A stretch of DNA of 64,000 nt from Ailanthus altissimus (GCA_946807835.1 CAMPEX010000001.1:1689001-1753000); one strand, 5' to 3'. Positions 13,001 through 25,401 are shown, counted from the stretch's first letter. Program-made: numbers and translations. The notes: generated by a model not told the origin, from the letters alone.

Positions 13001-14313
13001 GATCACTTACAAGCCCACCGTGGCACTTAGGTTAAAGGACCACGTATACTACTCAACTCGAGAGGACCCTCCGTTGACAACTTATATAGGATGTCTATCG
13101 GAGGCCCTCGTGAGTCTATCCCATATCCAGTCTTAACTAGATACCCATATGTCAATACGAGCTCCAATCTCACAGTCAATCAGGAACGACCATCTATACC
13201 AGATATGTACGACATATGCTGATCTGTATATATAAACGTATTCGTCAATAGACCTACATCGACAGAAATAGATCAGGAATAATTATTTGAGAACATACTT
13301 AAGCAACTTGCATTTCCTGGTACCCGATTACAACTCTTGCAACTATACAATTACTAGTATACTCCCAGTTGTATGTCCCATTACAGACCAGACTCTAATT
13401 CTTAGATCTGCTGAGTATTATAACTAGCTAACACTTAGCTGTGCTAATATTTAGCAATTATATCTCTCAGGGTGGCTAACTATGAGCCCTTATCTAAACA
13501 CCTTTAGATCTAATTCGAACTCTTTCAGATCTACAATGTCTGTAATGTTACATGCATAATACCATATAAATTGGTATTAGCGATTTAATGAGAATGTACA
13601 CTTGTATAAATACACAAGTATATGTACATTCAGGGATGACACATAAGCACCGACCCTAACAATTCTAATATTATGCAAAGGAATATTTGATGGCCATTAA
13701 TAAAATATATTTGATAAGATAATGCAATAAAATGGTCGATATTATTTAATGGTAGGCTATGAAAAGCATTAAAAAATTAAAGACATTTATTGAATGAATT
13801 GAATTCATTTAATTGATGCATGATACGGCCAAGTGTGTGTGAGTAGAGAGAAAATAAAGAAGTTTTGGCTAAGTCCTTGAGATTCTTGCAAAGTGTTGTG
13901 AGGGAAAAAGGACTAAAACATTCAACTCTTTCCCATCACTCACAAGAAACAAACACCATATAGTTCGAAGTATTTTAAGAGTAAAAACGTTTGTTGTTGA
14001 AAATTTATGGGTGCTATTATAGCTTCACATTACCATCGATTTATAGTTGTGAACTAGAATTGTGCAACAACATACTTCAAGGTAAGCACATAACTTAGAG
14101 ATTGAAGTTCTTGAAGAATTAAAAATCTACCTTCAATTTGGGTAGGTTTATTTACTTAAATTTTATTTAAATGAAACATATGAACATATATGAGATATAT
14201 GTGTTTGATTATGCTATATTATATATATATATATATAATATGAGATACTTTCGCTGCATGTATAAAATTTTAAAATTATACATACACTCTACACATCACA
14301 CACCCACTTAATA
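10032..14313 (+). repeat. 5' LTR of copia B (interrupted by solo LTR C)
   Basis: 10032-11585 and 13667-14313 match the 3' LTR at 33053-35170 in order. Examples are the statement-like block catgatacggccaagtgtgt, then ggctaagtccttgagattct, and the end block catgtataaaa through cactctacacatca. The left terminus reads CATTGGG where family members read TGTTGGG. The right end acttaata corresponds to acttaaca in the 3' LTR. Confidence 0.86.
11586..13661 (-). mobile_element. Solo LTR C of the long-LTR copia family
   Basis: A 2076-bp minus-strand LTR: on that strand it begins TGTTAGGGTCGGTGCTTATG and ends CCGTCGACA. TSD is attcc (11581-11585) / attct (13662-13666). The undisturbed target is visible in the 3' LTR of B near 34530 (agatattccaacattatg). 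It is closest to solo LTR A. A pyrimidine-rich tract (11965-12060 on the plus strand) corresponds to the purine tract of A. Open frames at 12451-12899 are shadows in LTR sequence. Confidence 0.88.
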
Positions 14314-14315
14314 AA

Positions 14316-14327
14316 TGGTATCAGAGC
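14316..14327 (+). other. Primer-binding site of copia B
   Basis: tggtatcagagc two bases after the 5' LTR. It is complementary to the 3' end of initiator tRNA-Met, the usual primer of plant copia elements. Confidence 0.9.
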
Positions 14328-15472
14328 ATGTTAATTTGATGTGTGATGTTTGATATTGTTGAATATTTAACATGTTGATGTTGTATTATTGAACAACATG
14401 ATGATGTGTTTATTTGGAACATGGTGATGTTTAAAATTAAACATGTTTTTGTTTTATGATTTTTTGAACATGGTTGATGTTTGGAATTGATTTTATGTTG
14501 TTTAGACTTGATAAACATGAAAAATAATTGTGTGCTGGAACAAGGAAAAGTTATTTTCATGTCACTGGGGTGTGGTGACAGTGTTCAGCGTCGCGGTACC
14601 AGCCTGTGGGCACCATGGCACCCACTCATTGAATTGAGCACCGAGGTGCTAAGCGGTGCCCGACCTATTATCTATAGACGTCGTTGCATTCGTTTTCCAG
14701 CACCGGGTCGTTCGACACTGTTTCTTAAAAACAAATTCTTTGCTAATTTTATTTTTAGCATGTTTTGACTTATTTTATTATTGTATTATGCTTATACAAT
14801 TTTCATAACATGATTTGATCATTCAAATACGCGGATAATCACAATAGGAGCCCTATTGGTGGGGGTTAGTTGTGTTTACGTAAAAAATTAAACGAATGAT
14901 CTAAATTAATCATTTTTATAAGATGAGAATGTGTTTAATAAATCTCTCTTAATCAAATTGATTAATATTTCATTATGAGATAATGTTATAAAATGATCCG
15001 TCTTGTCAATACAGTGTTAGACGGGTCACTTTAAAATGAGATACGGTAAATATGCATCCAAAGTATTACTCTTTATCTCTAAAGTGTTGGGGTAACATTG
15101 GTAACATATATTTAATGAATAATAAGTTAATCTAAAATACACTTATCCTAGATTGCTAAAGTGTGCAAATAATATGTATTTAGGATCAGTATTAAGAGTT
15201 GCATGAGATGTAATTAATAAGAGTTACCCACTTTTTAGGTTTACAAAGGCCTAGATCGCTAAAGTGTGCGGCTAGAGTAAAATGCCAATATGGTTTACTT
15301 CTCACTGTATAATTTAAAAAAATTTAAACTAGCATTTCCCCGTTTGAGAGATTAAAGAGATTATGTAAAATAGTGGGAGGACATTTTTAAGATAAAAAAA
15401 TGTATAACTGTTATACCCATGATCTAAACGTTATTTATTAGTGATTGAAATGTTCCGCTAACATCTTTTCTT
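14328..15472 (+). other. Untranslated leader of copia B
   Basis: About 1.1 kb between PBS and gag. It holds repeated catg-ttgatg motifs (14330-14520), a GC-rich patch (14566-14705, with tcagcgtcgcggtacc), and a partial internal duplication (ctagattgctaaagtgtgc at about 15150 and ctagatcgctaaagtgtgc at about 15251). The 95-codon frame at 14481 shows no recognisable homology. Confidence 0.6.
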
Positions 15473-15906
15473 TTGTCTTGTGTAGATCAAATAGCTTCAA
15501 GCAACCCACTAGTTCGTATCCTTGATGCGCACCAACTCAAAGGTGCAAAAAATTATACTGACTGGCTTATGAATCTCAGAATAATTCTGGATTCTGAGAA
15601 ACTTGGATATATAAATGATCAGCACCTGCCCCAAGCCATTTCTGATGATGCTTCTCTTGAAGAAAAGAAGACATATAAAAACTAGTTGGATGATGATTTA
15701 AAAGTTAAATTGTACATCCCCGACTCAATGTCTACAGAGCTCTAAAGGGAGCATGTCCACATAAACAGTGCTAGGAGCATAATGCTCTACCTGAAAGAGT
15801 TGTTTGGTGACTGGCCTCAACTTGAAATATACAAGGGTGCCAAATCTCTCTTTTAAGCTAGACTACCCGAGGGCAGTCCAATGAGTTCCCTTGTCCTCAA
15901 GATCAT
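15473..15906 (+). pseudogene. Copia B gag, N-terminal part
   Basis: The frame opens MSCVDQIASSNPLVRILDAH and carries NYTDWLMNLRIILDSEKL, the conserved N-terminal gag core of copia elements (the YxxWxxNLRIxL block). It runs 70 codons to a stop. Homology continues in the same direction through LYLKELFGDWPQL to ARLPEGSPMSSLVLKII, where Athila element M interrupts it at 15907. Gag would form the virus-like particle. The start codon lies about 1.15 kb after the PBS. Confidence 0.82.
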
Positions 15907-17251
15907 TGATAATAGCATAATGACAATAGTATTTTAGCACGTATTTTTGCTTTAATCCATTAATTTTTGGCTACTTGTGTTTTTAATCTTAAATAGGTGC
16001 GTGAAGGAAAATGTGACATATAAGAACAAATGGAAAGCGATCGGGCGAGAAACGAGCGAAATGCGCTCGAAAGACAAAAGTAGGGAAACAAATGGTCGAG
16101 CATCGCGGCATTAGTCGATGATTTGCAGATGCCTAAAGAACGTGCCCAGCGTCGCAGCATTGAGCCTCCAGCGTCACGGCGTCTGTGCAGATTCTTTAAT
16201 ACTTTTCTCAAACTCACCTATTGGGGGTGAATTCGAAGCTCCTCGTGCCTAGGGTTTCTCTTAGCAACAAAAATACTATTTTGAAGCAAAAATAGAGAGA
16301 TTTAACAAGGAGAAAAATGCAAGCAACGAATACACATTCAAACCAAGAGATCAAGGTGAATTTATTGAAGATTGAAGAATCAATTCTTGTGCAATCAAAA
16401 CAAGAGGAGAAAGAACAACTCAATGCACCCTTGTGTTATTTTCTTCGTTAGTTTTAAGAGATGATTTTGTTCATGATATTTTCATACTTTTTCTTTAATA
16501 TTCTTGTTTTGAACATGAGTTAAATACTTTTGATCTAAGGTTAGATGTTCTGGAACCTAATATATAATTGACTCTTTTAAACTCTTAGTTATGAACTTTT
16601 ATCCCTTAATTGATTCAATCTATCTGCGCTTAATGCTTTCATTATACTTGATCACTGTTTTGATTGTTTAGGAACCATGATAACTTTGACAAAAGGATGC
16701 ATGTGTTTAGCCTATGGTAGATTGATACGTGATTATAGAGTAATATTTATGAGTTCTATCTAGGATAGACATATACCTAGATGGCACGTATGGTTTGATT
16801 AGACTTATTCTTAATGAGTTGCATCTTCTTTGGATTACTATAGACATATAAATAATTATTAGGGTGTGATATTATCATTTGACTATCGATAGAAGCTTAT
16901 GATGAAATTAGTGTCTAACTAATCAATTGATAATAAGGAAATAACTAAGAGGTTAAAGGGTTCAATGAACTACTAGGGGATACGTCGATACCTTAGATTA
17001 CTCATCAATTTAGTGAATTCTATCTCCGAGTACTTGCAATATCTTAATTAGGTTTAATTCGATAGTAGTAGTTTAGTTAGTTAAACTTCATCTCAGAAGC
17101 TAGTTGGGATGAAGGTAAAATAGAATAATTTTAGTATTCAATTGAAGAAAATAGAAACAATAGTCTCTATGGGATCGATAATCTGGACTTAGTCTTATAT
17201 TACTTGGTATGAAAAGCATGCAATTGCGCTAGGTCATTGAAATAAACATCA
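15907..17251 (+). repeat. 5' LTR of Athila M
   Basis: 1345 bp, starting tgataatagcataatgacaa and ending aaataaacatca. It aligns over its whole length with the 3' LTR 25402-26742. Confidence 0.92.
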
Positions 17252-17257
17252 AGTTTT

Positions 17258-17274
17258 TGGCGCCGTTACCAGGG
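17258..17274 (+). other. Primer-binding site of Athila M
   Basis: tggcgccgttaccaggg, six bases after the LTR, matches the tRNA-Asp-type PBS used by Athila and Tat elements (usual form TGGCGCCGTTGCCGGGG). Confidence 0.88.
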
Positions 17275-17413
17275 ACTATTCTATCTAATCTTAGATCGAT
17301 ACTAATACCATACTATTTTACCTTTACTTCAGATTTTATTTTATTTCATTATTGTTATGGTTCTTTTTCCATTCTAGTTATCAATTGTACTTTTTATTTG
17401 TTTTGACAATTCA

Positions 17414-19073
17414 TGCGAAGAACCAAGAGTGAAGATTTAACATTTTTTGATCCTGTGATTGAAAGAACATTCTGGAGACTTCGTCAAGAACAACATCAAA
17501 ACAGAAACATGTCAGAGAATTACGACAATATCAACAATCCAGTGTTTGAGCCTATGAATCTGTAGAGATCGTTGAGGGATTATGCTATTCTTACAACAGA
17601 AGGCATTCTGTCTAGTATTCGGCACCCCACTATTAATGCAAACAACTTTGAAATTAAGCAAAGTACTATTCAAATGCTTAAGGAGTCTGTGCAATTCAAT
17701 GGAGCTCCCAATGATGATCCCAACATGCATATTGTGAATTTCTTAGAGATTTATGATACATTCAAGTTTAATGGGGTTTCAGATGATGCCATCAGGTTGT
17801 GACTATTCCCTTTCTCATTGAGGGATAAGGCCAAGAGTTGGTTGATGTCATTACCATCAGGATCTATATCAACGTGGGATGACCTAGCATAGAAGTCCTT
17901 AGCAAATGTTTTCCCACCAGCGAAGACAGCTAAGATGAGGAATGATATCAACTCATTTATGCAGATTGAAGGTGAGTCATTATATGAGGCATGGGAACAA
18001 TTCAAGGACATATTGAGGAAGTGTCCCCATTATAGAGTTCCAAAATAGTTATTAGTCTAGATGTTCTATAATGGGCTAGTGGGTCATTTAAGGACAATTA
18101 TCGATGCCGCTGCTGAAGGAGCTCTAATGAATAAGTTCGCAGATGAAACATATGAGTTATTGGAAGAGATGGCATCCAATAGCTATCAATGCTTGCTGAA
18201 AAAGTTACCCCAAGGAAGGTTGTTAGAGTTCATGAGATTGATACATTAAGGCATTGGCTGCGTAGATCAACATTTTAACCAAGAGGTTTGATTCTATGAA
18301 TGCTATCAAGACCCAAAATGCAACTTGTGACTTCTGTGGTGACAATTACTTGAATGGGCAATGCATAGAGTTAGCAAACTATGTGGGGAACCATAATAGA
18401 CAGTAGAATAATCCACATTCAAATTATTATAATCCAGGGTAAAGAAATCATCCAAATTTTTCTTGGGGTGGCAACCAAGGGCAGCAACTTAAACCTAACC
18501 CACTCGGTTTCATCCCTTACAGGAAAAGAAAGCATCCTTAAAAGATATGTTTATGCAGTACATGAAGTCGAATAATGCTATTCTACAAAACCATTTTGCA
18601 TCTTTGAAAACTCTAGAAACTTAAATGGGGCAACTTGCTGCAGCACTAAATAATCGACCTCAAGGGACTTTACCAAGCAACACTGAAGTTAATCCTAGAG
18701 GGGATAAGGAGCAATGCAAAGCTGTTTCTTTGAGAAGTGGCAAGGAGTTGCAGTCAAACAATGCAGAAGTGAAGAAAAATGCAGAATGTAATGAGGAAAA
18801 TAATGCAAAAGTGCAGAATTTACTGCAGAACATGATGAACAGCAGCAGGAAAATGCAGAAAGTAGTAAAGAGATGCAGAAAAATGCTAATGCAGCAACAT
18901 AAACTAGTAAAGTTCTGTAGAAACTTACAGTTCAGCCTCCCTATCCACCTCCACCTCCACCTCCACTATTTCCTCAAAGGCTACAGAAACAAAAGTTAGA
19001 CAAGCATTTTTTGAAATTTTTAAATATCTTTAAGAAACTCCACATTAACATATCTTTTGCAGATGCTTTGAAA
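17414..19073 (+). pseudogene. Athila M gag (broken)
   Basis: It opens MRRTKSEDLTFFDPVIERTF. The retrotransposon gag core follows in interrupted frames: FSLRDKAKSWLMSLPSGSIS with TWDDLA, then FPPAKTAKMRND, GESLYEAWEQFKDILRKCP and TFYNGL-like MFYNGLVGHLRTIIDAAAEG. In-frame stops occur near 17563, 17802 and 18048-18060. A C-x2-C-x8-C remnant of the zinc knuckle (CDFCGDNYLNGQC) sits near 18327-18365 with its histidine lost. The end (18625-18999) is a low-complexity Asn/Gln/Lys-rich linker. Gag would build the particle shell. Confidence 0.87.
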
Positions 19074-19076
19074 TAA

Positions 19077-19601
19077 ATGCCAAGTTATGTGAAGTTCATG
19101 AAGGACATCTTATCAAAGAAAAGGAGATTAGCTGACTATGAAACCATGGCACTCACCGAAGAATGTAGCACAATATTACAAAAGAAATTGCCACCAAAAT
19201 TGAAGGATCCGAGCAGTTTCACCATACCATGCACTATCGAGGAGAAATTCTTTGGCAGAGCATTATGTGATTTAGGCGCCAGCATTAACTTAATGCCATT
19301 ATCCATCTACAAGAAGTTAGATTTGGGGGAAGCTAAACCTACTAATGTCACCTTTCAATTGGCAGACAATTCACTCACCTATCCAAGGGGCATTATTGAA
19401 GATGTTTTGATAAAGGTTGACAAGTTCATCTTTCCAATAGATTTTATAATGTTGGATATGGAGGAGGATTGTGAGGTACCCATAATACTAGGAAGACCAT
19501 TCTTAGCAACAGGGAGAACCCTTATTGATGTACAAAAAGGGGAATTAACAATGAGGGTGCAAACTAAAAAAGTAATATTCAATGTGTTTAAAGCCATGTG
19601 A
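19077..19601 (+). pseudogene. Athila M aspartic protease domain
   Basis: The longest clean frame of this part of the polyprotein, 174 codons. The retropepsin-like active site is LCDLGASINLMP (residues about 62-73), the Athila form in which Leu stands where most retropepsins have Thr or Ser. The flap/ILGRPFLATG block is at residues about 138-147. It would cleave the Gag-Pol polyprotein. The reported Met is probably not a real start, since the domain is normally part of a longer polyprotein. Confidence 0.85.
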
Positions 19602-19625
19602 GGGCCAAGTGAGGAAAAGAAGTGT

Positions 19626-21590
19626 ATGAGCATTGACATCATTGACAGGGAAGTGCAGGATATTTTCAACAAAAATAGCATTGAAGATTCTCTAGAAGAT
19701 ATAGTGGTAAATGGAGTTGAGGTAGAAAGAAGTGAAGCACGAGAGTATCTACAAGCCTTAAGCCTTTCTCCGAGATTTAACAAATTCAGGAGGAGAGCTG
19801 AACCATTAGATAGACCAGAAGGCTTGCAAACTCACATTAAGTCGTCTATTAAAGAACCTCCTAAACTAGAGTTAAAACCATTACCAAGTCACTTAAGGTA
19901 TGCATTTCTTGGTGAATCTTCTACTTTGCCAGTTATAGTTTATGCATAACTTGATGACTCACAAGTAGACAAATTGTTAAGGATTTTAAGAGATCATAAG
20001 AGAGCTATAGGATGGACGATTGCTGACATCAAGAGAATCAATCCCTCTTTTTGCATGCATAAAATCCTGTTAGAGGAAGGGCACAATGCTACAATTGAGC
20101 AGCAAAGACGCTTAAATCCAGTAATGAAAGATGTAGTAAAGAAAGAGATTATTAAGTGGCTAGATGCAGGGATTATCTACCCCATTTTTTACAGCTCATG
20201 GGTAAGTCCAGTGCAATATGTACCAAAGAAAGGAGGGATCACTGTAGTGGCAAATGAGAATAATGATTTAATCCCAACTAGGACTGTCACAAGTTAGAGG
20301 ATATGTATGGACTATCGGAAGCTGAATAAAGCCATCTGCAAAGATCATTTACCCTTACCTTTCATCGATCAAATGCTTAATAGGTTAGTAGGACATGATT
20401 ATTATTGCTTCTTGGATGGATATTCTAGCTATAATCAGATTGCAATAGCTCCTGAAGATCAAGAAAATACCACGTTCACTTGTCTATATGGTACATTTGC
20501 TTTCTGGACTATGTAATGCTCCAGCCACATTTTAGCATTGTATGATGGCCATATTTTCATATATTATAGAGCACTTCATGGAGGTATTTATGAAATTTTT
20601 TTCTATTTTTAGCAATTCATTTGATCAATGCCTTGATAGTCTAGCATTTGTGCTCAAACGGTATGAAGATACCAATTTAGTGCTCAATTGGGAAAAGTGC
20701 CACTTTATGGTTAGAGAATGCATAGTATTAGGCCATAAAATTTCTGCTCATGGTATTGAAGTTAATAGAGCAAAGATAGAAACCATCGAGAAGTTGCCAC
20801 CACCAACTAATGTGAAAGGAGTGCGGAGCTTTCTTGGCTATGTCGGATTTTATCGAAGATTTATAAAAGATTTCTCCAAGATCTCTAAACCCCTATGCAA
20901 CTTACTAGAGAAAGAAGTGCAGTTTTATTTCAATGATGCATGTCTTGAAACTTTTGAATTGTTAAAGGAGAAGCTTACCACCACGTCGATCATTATAGCT
21001 CCAGATTGGGACTTACCCTTTCACACAATATATTATGCAAGCAAGACTCTCAATGACGCGCAGTCCAATTACACCACCACAGAAAAAGAGCTTCTAGTGG
21101 TAGTCTTCTCTTTTGACAAGTTCCAGGCTTACCTTATTGGAGTCAAGGTTACAGGCTTCACAGATCACTCAGCAATCAAGTACCTCATTAACAAGAAAGA
21201 TGCTAAGCTAAGACTCATTCGATGGATTCTCCTACTGCAAGAATTCGATCTAGAGATCAAAGATAGAAAAGGAGTTGAAAACCAAGTTGCAGATAATCTC
21301 TCTTGTTTAGAAGCATCAAATCAACACCAAGAGAAGATCCAAATCAATGAAACCTTTTTGGATGAGCAACTCCTTGCAACACAGCACCACGAGATCCCCT
21401 GGCATGGTAATATTGTCAATTATTTAGTCTCTGGTTTAACACCTCCTGATTTGACTTTTCAGCAAAAGAAGAAGTTCCTCAACGATGCAAGATTCTATTT
21501 CTGGGATGATCCATTCCTTTACAAATCATGTGTAGACCAAATCCTTTAAAGATGTGTCCCTACAGAAGAAACTCAAGACAGCTTACACCA
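19626..21590 (+). pseudogene. Athila M reverse transcriptase and RNase H (catalytically dead)
   Basis: The RT fingers and palm are read in four frames: KRAIGWTIADIKRINPSFCM-H (from 19974), CMDYRKLNKAI (about 20305), FLDGYSSYNQIAIAPEDQ (about 20409) and YGTFAF. A frameshift near 20512 precedes CNAPATF. The catalytic box expected as FMDD reads FMKF (20587-20598), so both aspartates are gone. The RNase H connection retains [20 protein letters not shown] and [10 protein letters not shown]. The preceding stretch with the first catalytic Asp (usually about 30 residues between LPF and IYYASK) is deleted around 21024-21030. It cannot have reverse-transcribed anything in this state. Confidence 0.88.
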
Positions 21591-22683
21591 TTGTCACGCA
21601 TCCGGTTATGGAGGACATTTTGCGGGCGACAAAACAGTAGCTAAGGTACTTCAATTTGGTTTTTATTGGCCCACATTATTTAAATATGCATATTCTTTTG
21701 TTACAGGGTGTGATCAATGTCAACGGATGGGGAACATCTCCAAAAGACATGAAATGCCACAGCATACCATTCTAGAAGTTGAAATCTTTGACGTTTGAGG
21801 AATAAACTTCATGGAACCGTTTTCACCATCTCACAACAACAAATACATACTTGTAGCTATGGATTATGTTTCAAAATGGGTAGAGGCTGTAGCATTACCA
21901 ATAAATGAGGCAAGAACGGTGATTAAGTTCCTTCAAAAGAACATATTCACAAGATATGGAACACCGAGAGCAATTATAAGTGACGAGGGCTCACACTTCT
22001 GCAATAAGTATTTTTCAGCCCTTTTGCAAAAATACGAAGTCAAGCACAAGATGGCTACTGCATATCATCCTCAAATGAGCGGACAAGTTGAGGTATCCAA
22101 TCGACAAATAAAAAGAATGTTGGGGAAGATGGTTAAACCAAACCGAAAGGATTAGGCATTACACTTGGATGACGCTTTATGGGCATATCGTACTACTTAC
22201 AAAACTTTGATTGGTATGTCTCCTTTTCATTTGATCTTTGGAAAAGCATGTCACCTCCCCTTGAAGTTGGAACACAAAGCATATTAGGCCATTAAAGCCC
22301 TCAACTTTGATCTTCAAGCCACATATGAGAAACGCTTACTTTAACTAAACGCCATGGATGAGTTTCGTCTAGAAGCATATGAGAATGCCAAGCTGTATAA
22401 GAAAAAGACAAAACGGTGGCATGATCAGATGATACTTCAGCATTCATTTGAAAACGGACAACTAGTATTGCTCTACAATTCAAAACTGAAGTTATTTCCT
22501 AAAAAACTTAGGTTCTGATTGTTTGGCCCGTTTCAAATCATAACGGTTTACCTAAATGGAGCGGTTGAAATTAGAGATCCAAATAATCAAGCTTCATGTA
22601 CAGAAAATGGTCGCCTCAAGAATTACCATGGAGGATATATAGATCGACAAAAGGTCAATGTCGATCTTATGGATCTCAAGTAA
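21550..22683 (+). pseudogene. Athila M integrase (broken)
   Basis: The HHCC zinc-binding region can be read (HHCHASGYGGHF, then CDQCQR near 21710). The core follows: the first catalytic Asp, expected in IDFMGPF, is Asn in INFMEPF (21808-21828). The second is present in [10 protein letters not shown]. The Glu of [14 protein letters not shown] is present near 22085. The C-terminal segment ends at VDLMDLK with a stop at 22681. Stops also occur at 21538-21548 and 22153. It would insert the cDNA into the genome. A typical Athila post-pol motif (tgggaggtaacccaag) follows at 22731. Confidence 0.87.
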
Positions 22684-23734
22684 CTACAGGAACAACACGT
22701 CAAGCTGAAGACGTTAAACAAAACGCTTTTTGGGAGGTAACCCAAGCTTAGTATCCTTTGAGTTTAATTAGTTTATATATATTTTTAGGTTGAATTAAAA
22801 AAAATTGAAAAGAGGCTTGCGATCGCCTCGTTACCCACGCATGGGCGCCGCAGCTCTCGAAACAGAGTGCCAGCGCCGCAGCGTTGGCACCTGGGCACAA
22901 TTGTGCCCAGATGTGTGTGAGCGCTGCAGCGCTCACACAGGAGAAGTATAATACTTGTCCCCCCTCTTTTAGTTCTTCCTATCTTTCCCCCTTCTCTCTC
23001 ACACTCACATAAACCCTAAAACCCATCTTCCCCATCTTACACTTTCACCTATTCATCTCAAATCAAAATTAAACACTCCCACACACTACATTTAGATTCA
23101 AATTCATTACCCACTCACACTAACACCATATTAGCACACAATTCACCTAATTCTTCATATTTATCACCACTCCCAACTTCTTCTCTACAATAGTATTCAA
23201 GGTACAAATCCCCATCTTTCTTTATTTTATTTCTTGTTATGTCTCTTTACTTTATGGTTACAATGCATAATTAGTTTCCTTATTTCTAGATTATCATTAT
23301 TAGAACTTGTTTTCAATTAATTATTCCAAAAAAAAAAATTTGTGAACGCTTGTGTAACTTGTTCAAATTGGTGAGTTGACTGAGGTTTAATGGGTTCTAC
23401 TTGAAATTCTTGATTAGCTACCTAGCTATATATTAGGATATTTGTGAAAGCATGTTTAAAGTGGTGTTGACTTGTATTTAATGTTCAAAGTGGTGTTAAT
23501 TGGTGTTTAATGTTCAGGTTGATATTGATTGGTGTTTACTATGCATATTGATATTGATTGATGATTAATGTTCAACTTGGTGAGTCGATTGTTGTTTAAA
23601 TGGGTAATTTTAAGTGCAAAAGAGATTGTGGTTTGCATGAAATGTGGCACATATATATGATTTCTTGTTGCAACGTGTGCACGGTATTTATTGTCCATAT
23701 TTAGGATGCTCATTATTGTTGTTTCGGGTATTTA
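22684..23734 (+). other. Athila M spacer between pol and accessory ORF
   Basis: About 1 kb, non-coding. It holds a GC-rich patch (22815-22940) with a 26-bp perfect palindrome at 22914-22939 centred on gcgctgcagcgc, then a pyrimidine-rich leader. Such a long spacer is usual before the third ORF in this lineage. Confidence 0.7.
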
Positions 23735-24762
23735 ATGGCACCCAAGAAATCAAAGAAGTCCGTTTCATCATCTTCTATAGGCTACGACACTAACAAGTTT
23801 GTTTCCAAGAAAGCTGCCGACTTATATCACTATTTCATAGTCAAACGCACAATTATTCCTGAAAGAGGCTTCGAGGTCACGGGAGGGGGCTATCCAAAAA
23901 TCTCCAGAATTATTGCAAACAGAAGTTGGGGATGCTTGTGCGCACAACCAAATGCCACAGTTATCCCAGTCGTCCAAGAATTTTATGCTAATGGCAAAGA
24001 GCACTCTAATGGGAAAGTCAAAATGGCATTTACTGTCTATATTTGGGATGCTCATTATTGTTGTTTCGGGTATTTAATGGCACCTAAGAAATCAAAGAAG
24101 TCTGTTTCATTATCTTCTGTAGGCTACGACACTAACAAGTTTGTTTCTAAGAAAGCTGCCGACTTATATCACTATTTCATGGTCAAACGCACAATTATTC
24201 CTGAAAGAGGCTTCGAGGTCACGGGAAGGGGCTATCCAAAAATCTCCAAAATTATTGTAAACAGAGGTTGGGGACGTTTGTGCGCACAACCAAATGCCAT
24301 AGTTATCCCAGTCGTCTGAGAATTTTATGCTAATGGCAAAGAGCACTCTAATGGGAAAGTCAAAATCAGGGGCAAAATTGTTCGCATACACAATGAGGAC
24401 ATCAATAGACACTTTGGGTGCCCAATATATAACGAGATGACTATATGGAGCTATACCAGAACCCAGATTATGAAGCCATCATTCGCTACTTGGCCACCCC
24501 AGATGCTCAATGAAAGATGTTTGGAAATCTTCCGATTGCCTTTCCCGCACACAACATGTGCAGAGAATTCAAAGCATGGCACTATTTTATAGCTGCAAGA
24601 TTAATGCCAGTCCATCACATGAGCATAATAACAACGAAGGGAGCTCTCCTTCTGTATGCCATTCTAATAGGGCGATCTATTGATATTGTTAAGGTGATCA
24701 GAGATACAATCATTTTCGGCCTCGATCATCCAAAATTACTTAGAAATATATATATTTTTTAA
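23735..24762 (+). pseudogene. Athila accessory ORF with in-frame internal duplication
   Basis: It opens MAPKKSKKSVSSSSIGYD. Residues about 45-90 show ERGFEVTGGGYPKISRII and RSWGCLCAQPNATVIPVV, the hallmark of the plant 'putative plant transposon protein' (Transposase_32) domain of Athila third ORFs, sometimes called env-like. The function is not known. A 342-bp segment is tandemly repeated (start at 23735, again at 24077), so the first 114 codons are repeated in frame as MAPKKSKKSVSLSSVGYD. The unit includes former upstream sequence (about 23688-23734), now translated as a linker between copies. The frame ends at a tga near 24317. Homology continues (EFYANGKEHSNGKVKIRGKI) through frameshifts to about 24760. 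Confidence 0.82.
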
Positions 24763-25401
24763 AAGTTATGGATTTAGGAAAGAAGGGTACTGCAATGAAA
24801 AGCATTAAGTCATAAAGGTGCATATCAATCTAAGTTTGGGAGTACAAAAAAAAACGTGATTAAAAGAAAGATGGAGATAGTATAAGTTTGGGGGAGGAGA
24901 TGAAGAATCAAGGAAGAAAAGGAATCAAGAGGTTTCTAAGTAAAGTCTAAGTCTTAGCTTCACCTTAGCCTTATATTACAAGCTAATTAAAGTCCTATTT
25001 GATCCCTTATTATATACTTGTTCTACATTAGTGGAGATTGCTATGAAAAATAAGCTTATGGAGAATTGTTTTGATCTTGATCTTTCTTTGATAAAAATAA
25101 GATGTTCAAAAATGCAATTGATGTGCAATTAAATAGCTCGACACACACTCACAAGTTAACAATTATAAGCTAGATATAAGCATGATGGTTAAAGTGTAAA
25201 ATAAGCATGAATAAGTTTTTAGTCTAAAGATTTTATAAGTGTAATTCATCCATTGAGACAACTTACAAATTTCTAATCGATCCAAGTAACTCATGGTTCA
25301 TGGAATGTTAAGAGGGTGTTTTTATATAGTTATTTTAGCTCTTTGTTAGTATGCTCTTGTCTTGCTCGAGGACGAGCAAGTATCTTAAGTTTGGGGGTAT
25401 T
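24763..25401 (+). other. Athila M 3' untranslated region with repeated polypurine tracts
   Basis: Three PPT-like motifs are seen: aagtttgggag at about 24833, aagtttgggggaggagatg at about 24886, and aagtttgggggtat at 25387-25400, the last directly before the 3' LTR. The last is the likely plus-strand primer. Confidence 0.75.

Noticed and set aside
14481..14768. 95-codon plus frame in the leader of copia B
   Set aside because: Between PBS and gag, no homology, and includes low-complexity leader repeats.
19379..19783. 134-codon minus-strand frame
   Set aside because: Antisense shadow of the Athila protease region.
23822..24412. Two similar minus-strand frames (77 and 82 codons)
   Set aside because: Antisense shadows of the duplicated accessory ORF; they look alike because the sense sequence is duplicated.
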